From Corynebacterium minutissimum (GTDB taxonomy: Bacteria; Actinomycetota; Actinomycetes; Mycobacteriales; Mycobacteriaceae), in assembly GCF_016889765.1 (NCBI RefSeq), contig NZ_CP069533.1, forward strand, positions 1,116,001-1,180,000: 64,000 bases of DNA, in the 5' to 3' direction. Position 1 is the stretch's first letter. The number at the start of each line of letters is the position of its first letter. Below, one piece after another: positions 41,317 through 53,162 of the stretch. The translations under genes were made by a program, and so were the position numbers. The notes beneath the pieces are model-generated. The model was not told the origin of the DNA and searched no databases. It was given only the letters and a program-made list of their open reading frames with translations.

Positions 41317-41878
41317 TTTTCCTGACGGAATTGTTTTCAGCATCCTCTCACCTCTTAAATGGCATCTGAGACAACCATCACACCATTCGAAACACTAAGA
41401 CAGACACGCTATGAATAAAGCGTGAAAAGCCAACGGCCCACCTACTGATGGAGCGGACATTGAAATCACAAGAGACAAGGCAGGCCACCCCAGCTTCCAG
41501 CCAAGCTCATAGCTAGGCCCACGCTAAGGCCGGGTAACTAGCGCAACGGCGCTCCAAGCTACCACCAACAGGGTGCAGTTCACTAACGGTGAATCAGCGC
41601 CCAAGATGCTGTGGTTGATGATCTGTAATATTGAAGACAACCGAGCGGCCAAGGTGCAAAGCAAGGCAAGCGAGTCTCAGCGACAACCAGCAGACTTATG
41701 GAAGGAGCCTGAGTTACCAGCTCCAAATGGCCGTGGCCTACCCCGACCGCTTCGATAAGTACCTGTAAACCTAGCCCCACACATAAACAACTTGACACGC
41801 TCGTTTGGGATGTACCCCAAACATCATCGCCATCTCCATCCTCCCGCTCCATTTCCCACTATCGGAGTCCATGATCGG
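41317..41878. other. 562-bp region without a recognisable gene; left part of accessory patch
   Basis: Lower-GC stretch between the pseudouridine synthase and the IS481 copy. A short open stretch near 41573-41758 (VQFTNGESAPKMLWLMICN) and its antisense resemble no family I know. CACGCT/AGCGTG (41405-41424) and GTTTGGG/CCCAAAC (41803-41822) form hairpins; the latter sits just past the original end of the Mrr-like gene and could be its terminator. The last bases (41859-41878) are the displaced 3' end of that gene. Confidence 0.5.
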
Positions 41879-41893
41879 CAACTAGTGCGGGAT
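41859..41893 (-). pseudogene. displaced 3' end of the Mrr-like gene
   Basis: Read on the minus strand through the 15-bp repeat, codons continue CAT CCC GCA CTA GTT GCC GAT CAT GGA CTC CGA TAG. This encodes HPALV-ADHGLR-stop, the native C-terminus cut off by the IS481 insertion. Confidence 0.8.
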
Positions 41894-43538
41894 TGTGATG
41901 TCTAGCGACTTTTTGGACACGGAGTCCAGGATGTTTTTGGACGGGATGTCTAGTGGCTTTTTGGACGTTTGCGGCGGTGGAATAGCCGGATGGCTATTCC
42001 ATTGCATAAGCGTAGAAAGGTCGCAGATTTCGATCCCGTTCGTGACGGCAAGACGGTCACACAGTTTTGCAAAGAATTAGGAATCTCGCGGCAGACGTAC
42101 CACAACATCAAAAGCCGGATAGCGCAGAAGGGTCGCGCAGGTATTGTGCCTGATTCGACTGCCCCGAAGAATCCGATTAAGAAATTTAACGAGGCCGATA
42201 AAATCGCAGTCGTCCACGCCAGGCAGGAGTTGATGGAGCAAGGCTTGGATTATGGGCCTTGGTCGATCTACTACTTCTTGTTTGACACTGTAGGCCCAGA
42301 TTCCACACCGTCGCGTTCTACAATCGCCTCGTGGCTTCATGAGCTGGGATTTGTTGATGCCAATGCCCGCAAACGGCCACGCAGCTCCTATAAGCGCTTC
42401 GCCCGTGATCTCGTCGGTGAACTCTGGCAAATCGATGGACTGGTCTACCGCCTCTTTGACCATGCCCACACACATGTCACGATTTACCAGATTATCGATG
42501 ATGCCAGCAGATTCGATGTCGGAACCACAGCGTTCGCTCTGCCAGAAAACGGTACTGATGCCCGCGCCGCACTGGCCGCAGCGTTCGCCGCCTACGGCAA
42601 ACCTCAAGAAATCCTTTCCGACAATGGCGATGCGTTCGCCACCTATCACCGTGGTTTTCTCTCTGCTACTGAAACTTGGCTCGCTAGCCAAGGTGTACTT
42701 GCTATTGCTGGTTTCGCCCCGACAACCCAGGGAAAAGACGAACGCTCTCACCGCACGTTGACCCAGTTCCTCGATGCACGCCACCCAGTTTGCCTTGCTG
42801 AGGTCAACACATATCTGGCTGAATATCGCCAGGTCTACAACGAACGACGACGGCACCAATCACTGCTGGTCGGCAAAATGCACATCACACCACGCCAGGC
42901 CTTCGATACCTTCCCCAAGGCACCATCACCTACACATCCACTCGATCCCGAGCAGGTCTGGGCCCGCGTAGTCGCCTATAACCAAGCGCACAATCCACAC
43001 GCTGTATCCGAAATGCTAAACGGCCCCGCGGAAGCGGCAACTTCACACGAGGCCTGCACCGATGACATGGCAGCTTTGCAAGGCATACCTCCCACCGATA
43101 CCCCCACACTAACGGCGCCGACGACAAATTCAACAAACCATTGGGGTATCCCAGACCAGCTCTGCGTAAGCAAAGACGGCGTTGTACGCGTGTGCGGCTT
43201 CGGTCTCTACATTGGTCTGAGGTTTAAAAACCGCAGACTCTACTCCACAGTCACAGCCGAAAACGTTGCGGAGTTCTACACGGCCCATGACGGTGAATTC
43301 CTCTTCAGCGTGCCCCTGCCGATCACGTTGAGCCACAGACCACCAGGTGGCCAGATCAACATCAACCTCGTTGAAGGAATGAAACACCGCCAACCACCAC
43401 GGATGAACCCGAAACTATCCAAACCCCGGCCGAAACGCAGGCCACAACCATAAACCGCTAGAAGTGTCCAAGACCTCCATGGACTCCGTGTCCAAAAAGA
43501 CACCGGACTCCATGTCCAAAAACCCTATGGACATAACA
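41894..43538. mobile_element. IS481-family insertion sequence, complete
   Basis: 1645 bp with TGT...ACA termini. Each end carries several copies of a TTTTTGGAC-centred repeat: near 41913, 41936 and 41958 on the left, and three in reverse (GTCCA-centred, near 43464, 43490 and 43514) on the right. The pattern TTTTTGGACACGGAGTCC is found at both ends. One transposase gene fills the interior. The flanking 15-bp duplication is perfect, which suggests a recent insertion. Confidence 0.9.
41990..43453 (+). CDS. IS481-family transposase
   Basis: 487 residues from ATG 41990 (MAIPLHKRRKVADFD); an ATG 7 codons earlier is possible. The N-terminal HTH is VTQFCKELGISRQTYHNIKSRI. The integrase core has Asp in LVGELWQIDGLVYRLFD, Asp in ILSDNGDAF and Glu in TTQGKDERSHRTL, followed by YNERRRHQSLLVGKMHITPRQAF. 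A C-terminal extension of about 150 residues (from about 340) includes a beta-rich segment (GVVRVCGFGLYIGLRFKNRRLYSTV), also seen in other corynebacterial IS481 transposases. The reading frame is intact. Confidence 0.93.
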   Translation: MAIPLHKRRKVADFDPVRDGKTVTQFCKELGISRQTYHNIKSRIAQKGRAGIVPDSTAPKNPIKKFNEADKIAVVHARQELMEQGLDYGPWSIYYFLFDTVGPDSTPSRSTIASWLHELGFVDANARKRPRSSYKRFARDLVGELWQIDGLVYRLFDHAHTHVTIYQIIDDASRFDVGTTAFALPENGTDARAALAAAFAAYGKPQEILSDNGDAFATYHRGFLSATETWLASQGVLAIAGFAPTTQGKDERSHRTLTQFLDARHPVCLAEVNTYLAEYRQVYNERRRHQSLLVGKMHITPRQAFDTFPKAPSPTHPLDPEQVWARVVAYNQAHNPHAVSEMLNGPAEAATSHEACTDDMAALQGIPPTDTPTLTAPTTNSTNHWGIPDQLCVSKDGVVRVCGFGLYIGLRFKNRRLYSTVTAENVAEFYTAHDGEFLFSVPLPITLSHRPPGGQININLVEGMKHRQPPRMNPKLSKPRPKRRPQP

Positions 43539-44688
43539 CAACTAGTGCGGGATGGGCTGCTAGTAAAGACTCCAATCGACTATGCGGCCAGAGCTCAATA
43601 CTTGGGGCGACACCTTTTTCGTTGTGCCTTTCGCACCAATCGACCGCATCTAATGTAAAGGTTCCTGAAGTGGCAAAAACTAAAACTCGAACGATGGGCG
43701 GGGAAATTAGATCCATATTTGCCACGTTGGTTGATATTTCTGACACACCTATTGATTTAGTCTTCCAGTGCTTAGCTTGGACGACCACCCTCTCAGTTCT
43801 TACACCCCCCGCTCCATCGTGGATAACGCGCTCACATGAGAGATCTCGACCTCTATCGGCTGCACGGGTGCGCTGTAACCATTGCACGTTCTGATGGTTT
43901 TCTAGGTTCCGGAGAAGGTCAAAAAGCAGCCGTTCAAAACCTTCCTCATTGAGATGATCCCACGGCAACGCACTTGTCGCTGTTCCCGTCAACCTACCAG
44001 TCGCAGCGAAACCTAGGTCAACATCAGGCACAGGCAGAGGATCGACACCTGTTAGTCCAGCAGCTAAAACATCTGATTTAACGCTAGGCCAGTCCATCTC
44101 CTGAATATCATGCCAATCATGGCCCTGCCCAAAGCTTAGGTGGCGGTTTAAGTCTCCCCATCTGTCGCTTTGTCGAGAAGTGTCCCCCATTAGCCGCTCG
44201 ACCTCACTAAACGACTCCGCTAAACGGTCCCGAACTTCGCCTGATAAGACCTCACTGGAATCTCTCTCCACGTCTTCTAACAAGATCGACAGGTCTGATT
44301 CAATCGAGACAACAAGCTGCTCAAGACGGTCACGCACTGCCATCCTTCGCGACCTATTGAGTTTGTAACGATACTCTGCCAGATCGTTACCCGGCTTTTC
44401 AATAGCAGCCCATACTGACAAAGGGGGCTCACCGAGTTCCGCATATCCCCAAAGCGCCTGTCCCAACGCAACGATATCCGGCAGCTCATCGACAATAGTC
44501 CACCCCTCTATTGGAGGAAGCCCAGCTAACAAATCTGCCCACGCACGCCGCAAGTCTTCATACTCAGGATCAGTACTGACTGCAGGCCCTTGTGGCATAA
44601 AAGCTTTCGCCCGTTCCCACACATCATCGAGCTTCTTGAGATTAGCTAAAGTTCGATCAAATACTATTAGCAGTTCAGTTAAGTCCAT
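43525..44688 (-). CDS. Mrr-like (type IV) restriction endonuclease domain protein, C-terminus altered by IS481
   Basis: 387 residues. The C-terminal third is a restriction endonuclease-like Mrr_cat domain: LNEEGFERLLFDLLRNL, then ADRGRDLSCERV with the metal-binding Asp, and VVVQAKHWKTKSIG supplying QxK of the PD-(D/E)xK site. The N-terminal 230 residues form an all-helical region of no recognised family, probably for target recognition. Such enzymes cut modified DNA. The IS481 insertion removed the last six codons (ADHGLR) and replaced them with VLCP-stop, so the catalytic core is untouched. Codon and base composition are AT-richer than neighbours, suggesting horizontal transfer. No methylase or helicase gene is adjacent. 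Confidence 0.75.
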   Translation of the reverse strand: MDLTELLIVFDRTLANLKKLDDVWERAKAFMPQGPAVSTDPEYEDLRRAWADLLAGLPPIEGWTIVDELPDIVALGQALWGYAELGEPPLSVWAAIEKPGNDLAEYRYKLNRSRRMAVRDRLEQLVVSIESDLSILLEDVERDSSEVLSGEVRDRLAESFSEVERLMGDTSRQSDRWGDLNRHLSFGQGHDWHDIQEMDWPSVKSDVLAAGLTGVDPLPVPDVDLGFAATGRLTGTATSALPWDHLNEEGFERLLFDLLRNLENHQNVQWLQRTRAADRGRDLSCERVIHDGAGGVRTERVVVQAKHWKTKSIGVSEISTNVANMDLISPPIVRVLVFATSGTFTLDAVDWCERHNEKGVAPSIELWPHSRLESLLAAHPALVVLCP

Positions 44689-44817
44689 ATTTTCAAGGTT
44701 GCCACGATAATATCCCTCGCGTCAGAAAACAAATTTTTCGCAGATGACGTTTCGTTTACCTCAGGTGCAACGAGGACTCATTCTTCATTTCTTCTCGCAC
44801 GGGTAAAACATGGAAGA

Positions 44818-44847
44818 GACCGTTGAAGCAATCGTGCTTCAACGGTC
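44818..44847 (-). terminator. rRNA operon terminator
   Basis: Arms GACCGTTGAAGCA (44818-44830) and TGCTTCAACGGTC (44835-44847) form a perfect 13-bp stem with a 4-base loop, about 35 bases beyond the 5S gene. In the minus direction TCTTCCATGTTTT follows. Confidence 0.85.
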
Positions 44848-44882
44848 CTTGTCGTTGTATTGAGTTGTTTGTTGTTGTTTGG

Positions 44883-45003
44883 TGTCGGCGGTTTCTTACT
44901 CTCCCACAACCTCCCGGTTGCAGTACCATCAGCGTTAGCAGGCTTAGCTTCCGGGTTCGGAATGGGTCCGGGCGTTTCCCTGCTGCTATAGGCCACCGAC
45001 AAA
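44883..45003 (-). rRNA. 5S ribosomal RNA
   Basis: The minus strand reads GTTTGTCGGTGGCCTATAGC at the 5' side, then GGGAAACGCCCGGACCCATT and CCGAACCCGGAAGCTAAGCC, the conserved 5S core, ending near GAAACCGCCGACAC. The ends pair (GTCGGTGG/CCGCCGAC). Last gene of the rRNA operon. Ends are estimated to within a few bases. Confidence 0.93.
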
Positions 45004-45034
45004 CACTCGAGGCATTGTTTGTGCCTGGTTGCTG

Positions 45035-45069
45035 GTGTTGTGTCAGATACTGTGTAGTGGACGCGAGCA
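45035..45069 (-). other. pre-23S processing stem, 3' arm
   Basis: This 35-bp segment between 23S and 5S is a near-perfect inverted copy of 48363-48396 on the other side of the 23S gene. In the precursor RNA the arms would pair and loop out 23S, giving the RNase III processing stem. TAGTGGACGCGAGCA is identical in both arms. Confidence 0.75.
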
Positions 45070-45129
45070 ACAGTGACGTGATTTTTTGTCTTGGTGTTTG
45101 TTTGTTCTCCAATACCCTGGTTGGGTTTG

Positions 45130-48208
<3,079 letters not shown>

Positions 48209-48670
48209 CACACAAAGGCCACCACAAAAAGCAGCAACCAAAGCATGCCGGCGTGAACTACACAAAACACAAAAGAACAGAAATCACACAAACCACACAC
48301 CCACCACCATCAACCAACCAAAAAGGCCAGCCAACAAAAGGTGGCAACAGCATGCGGTTTAATGCTCGCGTCCACTATACAGTTCTCACACAACACCCCA
48401 CACCAACCAACAACCATGCATATCGCATCACGACTGCCAAGCCACGTGTGGGTTGATAACCAGGGGATAATGCCCCAGACACCCAACAATGCACCAACGT
48501 ACCTTAAAAAATTTCCGTGTTAGTCAATCAACCATCTGGTCAACAATCATTCTGGTTAAGGTGTATCTCCACCCGATTCAAAAAAGGTGGCAGCAAAACA
48601 ATCGTCTACTCAACCACCACACACAACAAACAGTGTGCAAACACCAACTGGTGTCTCATTAATGCTCCTT
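48209..48670 (-). other. 16S-23S internal transcribed spacer, no tRNA
   Basis: About 460 bp. I see no tRNA cloverleaf, as is usual in Corynebacterium. It holds the 5' arm of the pre-23S stem (48363-48396), which includes the antitermination-like segment GTGAGAACTGTATAGTGG on the minus strand. A long A/C-rich stretch lies at 48220-48350. Confidence 0.8.
48363..48396 (-). other. pre-23S processing stem, 5' arm
   Basis: Partner of 45035-45069; see that entry. Only three or four mismatches over about 34 bases. Confidence 0.75.
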
Positions 48671-50191
<1,521 letters not shown>

Positions 50192-50700
50192 GGCCGTGAA
50201 AAGCCCAATACCTAGACAAAAAGACAAACCAACACAAACAACACCACAACGATGCTGCCTGAACTGGCAAATCCAAAAATTACATAAAGAAAATAAACTT
50301 CAACCAACCCCCAACCCGACGGGGCACAAAAAGAGGATTGGCCTAGTTAGAAGATTTCATCAATACGCCCAAACAACTTACTGTTATTTACAATGACGCC
50401 GCTTGAAAAAGCGCCATCCGGCATACACCAACCGCGATACACATACGGCGTACCGCAGCCAAAATGAATAAAATCAACCAACACAAAAAAGTACATTGGC
50501 ACACTATTGAGTTCTCACACATCATCACCACACAGTCATACGGACCATCGTCAGATGAAACGCAGTACTGCGAGTAAAGAAAATCTTTGTTCGTCAGGGC
50601 CTGTTTTCCTACCGCCACTCTCCTAGAACTTCCGTTCCTGTGGGGCGCTGTCGGTCGCGCTGACTCATATAAAGTTACACACGGCCTCAATAAAACACAA
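50192..50700 (-). promoter_or_regulatory. rRNA operon leader and promoter region
   Basis: About 500 bp upstream of 16S without a gene. On the minus strand GTGTGAGAACTCAATAGTGTG (near 50500-50520; same core as in the ITS) is the likely antitermination/processing box. A candidate promoter TTGAGG...TATATG lies near 50665-50695, and further TTGTAAATAAC-type motifs lie near 50390. The exact start sites cannot be fixed. Confidence 0.5.
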
Positions 50701-50701
50701 A

Positions 50702-50744
50702 TGTGCACTTCACTCAAGGTTTTTAGCCCTTCTGGAAGTGCACA
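50702..50744 (-). terminator. terminator after the ABC permease gene
   Basis: Arms TGTGCACTTC (50702-50711) and GAAGTGCACA (50735-50744) are exact inverted repeats. In the minus direction TTTGTGTTTT follows. Confidence 0.7.
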
Positions 50745-50778
50745 AAGACAACCTTTCAACGCAGGCATTGGATGGCGC

Positions 50779-51768
50779 TCAGTGTGCCCCAAACCAGCCC
50801 ATGAGGCCCGGGCTAAACACGTTGGTCTTTTTAGCCATCCGGGGATACACGGCAACCCACACGACGTAGATGATTGCCATTCCTGTGAGCGCCCACCCCA
50901 TCGCAACGCTGGGATTGATAAGCCACGCTATGAACAGTACGGCGATTGCTCCCGCTAGCGCAGTTGTGTAAAGCCACGTCAGTTTATCGGTAATGGCGAA
51001 AGTTAAAAGTAGTGACGTTGTAGCAAGACACACGATGGTGAAGCCGGCTGGATTGCCGGTCCACATCATCGCTACCAGATCGGCCACGAGCGATAGGAGC
51101 ACGGGGATTGCCGTGCACAGCACAGTGGCCTTGGCCCAGGCACCGCGCGGCAGCCCAAAGACCACTGCATCTTTGAGTGAGCTGCGGATTGAATCAGCAA
51201 CTAGCGGCAGGACAATCAACGTAACAATGACACCCACGATGCCCACGCCGGTATCCCACAGCTTGATCACCACGATGGTTATCGCCGTTGCGATGGCTAC
51301 ACCAATCGCAGCCCACATCCACGCGCGAGCTTGAGGGCGCAACACAATCTGGGAGACCGGGGACGCTGAGAACCAGCCCGTTGAAGAATCACCATCGCTG
51401 CCTACGATGAGGGAGCTCGCGGTTATGCGCGACGGTTCGAAACGCTTGGCCACACACACTGCCCACGTGAGCACCGGAGCTACAAGAACCCACCACGGAA
51501 AAACCCACGGTGCACTGGCAACAATGAGCAAAAGCGTCAGGGAAGCATTGATTCGTCGGTGCCCATTCCACACCCGGGTGCTCAACCCAAAGGTCAGATA
51601 ACGCGTGAAATCAGGCTGCGAAAGGTAAACCATAAGGACCATAAAGAGTGAGTAACCAATGACCCAACCTTGCCCACGGCCCATTCCCAGCACCGGAAGG
51701 ATGACAATCCACAAAGCGTAGAAGAAGCTGTTCCAGCTCAGCGCCATATGCCTATAGAGCTTCATCAT
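50779..51768 (-). CDS. ABC transporter permease-like membrane protein
   Basis: 329 residues with eight to ten membrane segments and almost no soluble part. MMKLYRHMALSWNSFFYALWIVILP opens the protein. No sequence signature names a substrate. It is the third gene of gntR-ATPase-permease, overlapping the ATPase gene by 4 bp, so it is taken as the membrane partner of that ATPase. Ends ahead of a terminator that separates it from the rRNA promoter region. Confidence 0.8.
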   Translation of the reverse strand: MMKLYRHMALSWNSFFYALWIVILPVLGMGRGQGWVIGYSLFMVLMVYLSQPDFTRYLTFGLSTRVWNGHRRINASLTLLLIVASAPWVFPWWVLVAPVLTWAVCVAKRFEPSRITASSLIVGSDGDSSTGWFSASPVSQIVLRPQARAWMWAAIGVAIATAITIVVIKLWDTGVGIVGVIVTLIVLPLVADSIRSSLKDAVVFGLPRGAWAKATVLCTAIPVLLSLVADLVAMMWTGNPAGFTIVCLATTSLLLTFAITDKLTWLYTTALAGAIAVLFIAWLINPSVAMGWALTGMAIIYVVWVAVYPRMAKKTNVFSPGLMGWFGAH

Positions 51769-52565
51769 GCCTCCCCTAATGCCAGAACTGCCTGTTCGAG
51801 GGATACCTCGGTGGCACGTAGCCCCATTTCCTGGGCCATGTCGAAGACGTTGGCGGTGTGGTTGGGGCGGGCGTCGACAAGCGCGCGGTCTGCCATGGTG
51901 GAGGTTTCGCGCTCGAGTACCGGGAGCTGCAGGCGCCCCAGCGCACGATCGAGAGTTTCGGCAGAGCCAGTGAGCTGGACGACGCCCTCAATGAACTCAT
52001 CGATGGGACCAGACAGAGGGTTCTCCCCCATCAGCGCCACGGTATCGAGCAAACCAGACAGTTCGTTGAGGTGATGGGTGGAGACAATAATGGTGCGGCC
52101 GTGCTCTTCACGCAGGACGTCATAGAATACCTCCCGCTTAGCGGCGTCGAGGCCGAGATAGGGTTCGTCGAGAAGCATGTATGGCACCCCCGAGGCCACC
52201 GCAACGATGAAGCTTGCCGCCGACTTCTGCCCGCGGGAGAGGCCCGAGTAGTTTTTCGTCGGAAGCTCGAAGCGCTCGACCAGTTCCTCAGCGCGCGCTG
52301 TGCTCCACGTGGGCCAGCGCAGGCTTGCCACGGTGAAGATCTTCTTCACGTTCCAGCCTTCCGGCAGAGGGTTGTCGATTCCCATGAGGACAACCTTGTT
52401 GAGGACTTTTTCATTGTCGTAGGGCTTGTCGCCGTCGACTTTGATGCCAGAGCCACCCAATTGCCCGGCAATTTTGCGCAGCAGGGTGGTCTTGCCAATG
52501 CCGTTGGGGCCGACGAGGCCGTGAGTGAGGCCGTCGTCGAAGGTGAAGTGCGGGGTAGAAATCAT
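51765..52565 (-). CDS. ABC transporter ATP-binding protein
   Basis: 266 residues. Walker A reads GLVGPNGIGKTTLLRKIAG (GPNGIGKTT), the ABC signature YSGLSRGQKSAA, Walker B YMLLDEPYLGLD and the H-loop IIVSTHHLNEL. The C-terminal part (about 195-266) is less conserved. With the permease and the GntR regulator it forms a YtrA-type cassette often induced by cell-wall antibiotics in other Gram-positive bacteria; the inducer here is unknown. Overlaps both neighbours by 4 bp. Confidence 0.93.
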   Translation of the reverse strand: MISTPHFTFDDGLTHGLVGPNGIGKTTLLRKIAGQLGGSGIKVDGDKPYDNEKVLNKVVLMGIDNPLPEGWNVKKIFTVASLRWPTWSTARAEELVERFELPTKNYSGLSRGQKSAASFIVAVASGVPYMLLDEPYLGLDAAKREVFYDVLREEHGRTIIVSTHHLNELSGLLDTVALMGENPLSGPIDEFIEGVVQLTGSAETLDRALGRLQLPVLERETSTMADRALVDARPNHTANVFDMAQEMGLRATEVSLEQAVLALGEA

Positions 52566-52936
52566 GAGTAGAGTCCTCGACTTTCTGCGACAAGGTCGAT
52601 GAGGTCATGGAGTTGCTGGCGGGTATAGCCCAGGTGCACGGCTTCGTCGATAAGCGGGGCTGCGTATTCAGCCGCAAAGTCTTGGCGACGCCGCGCCCGG
52701 ATAAGGTCTGCGGCACCAGAGGTGACGAACATGCCGATACCTCGGCGTTTTTCGAGGATTCCGAGATCCACGAGGAGGGTCAGGCCCTTGCGGGCGGTGG
52801 CGGGGTTGATGCTGTGGAAGGCGGCGAGCTCATTCGTGGACGGTGCCTGGGCGCCCTCGGCGAGAGCGCCCTCAATAATGGCGTCCTCGATGAGTACCGC
52901 TATCTGACGAAAGAGTGGCTGCGCGGAGTTATCCAT
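52562..52936 (-). CDS. GntR-family (YtrA subfamily) regulator
   Basis: 124 residues. Winged HTH FRQIAVLIEDAIIEGALAEGAQAPSTNELAAFHSINPATARKGLTLLVDLGILEKRRGIGMFVT, followed by a short helical dimerisation tail (residues 80-124), the minimal YtrA architecture without a ligand domain. First gene of the ABC cassette, with a stop/start overlap to the ATPase gene (ATGA). A palindromic operator candidate lies 15-50 bp upstream. Confidence 0.92.
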   Translation of the reverse strand: MDNSAQPLFRQIAVLIEDAIIEGALAEGAQAPSTNELAAFHSINPATARKGLTLLVDLGILEKRRGIGMFVTSGAADLIRARRRQDFAAEYAAPLIDEAVHLGYTRQQLHDLIDLVAESRGLYS

Positions 52937-52951
52937 GCAGTCCCCCTAGTT

Positions 52952-52987
52952 GGTTGGTTACTCATGTAGCTAACCATATAACCAACC
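52952..52987. promoter_or_regulatory. candidate operator of the GntR-ABC cassette
   Basis: Arms GGTTGGTTA (52952-52960) and TAACCAACC (52979-52987) are exact inverted repeats with 18 bp between. A second copy, GGTTA / TAACC (52956-52960, 52971-52975), is nested inside. The distance to the regulator start (52936) suits repression. Confidence 0.65.
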
Positions 52988-53162
52988 CCGCAACCTCCGC
53001 AAGACTTGCGGCAAACACGTCTATTACCTGGGAATTTCCCCAAGGTTATCGACGTTTTGTGACTAATGGGGCACACTGGATAACACCAGCCTTAAGCTGG
53101 AGACCTCACGAAAGTGACCCTAGAAAAATTAGTTAGAAACGATTGAACGGAATTTAGGAGCC

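Larger units (their letters stand above)
41879..43553. repeat. 15-bp direct repeat flanking the IS481 element
   Basis: CAACTAGTGCGGGAT occurs at 41879-41893 and again at 43539-43553, exactly abutting the TGT...ACA ends of the element. This is the target-site duplication; family duplications are, as I recall, reported up to 15 bp. Confidence 0.9.

Noticed and set aside
41573..41758. Plus-strand frame of 61 codons left of the IS481 copy
   Set aside because: It starts with GTG without a ribosome binding site and resembles no family; composition does not suggest coding.
48209..48670. tRNA gene in the 16S-23S spacer
   Set aside because: No cloverleaf with TTCRA arm or acceptor pairing could be found; the spacer is A/C-rich and carries only processing signals.
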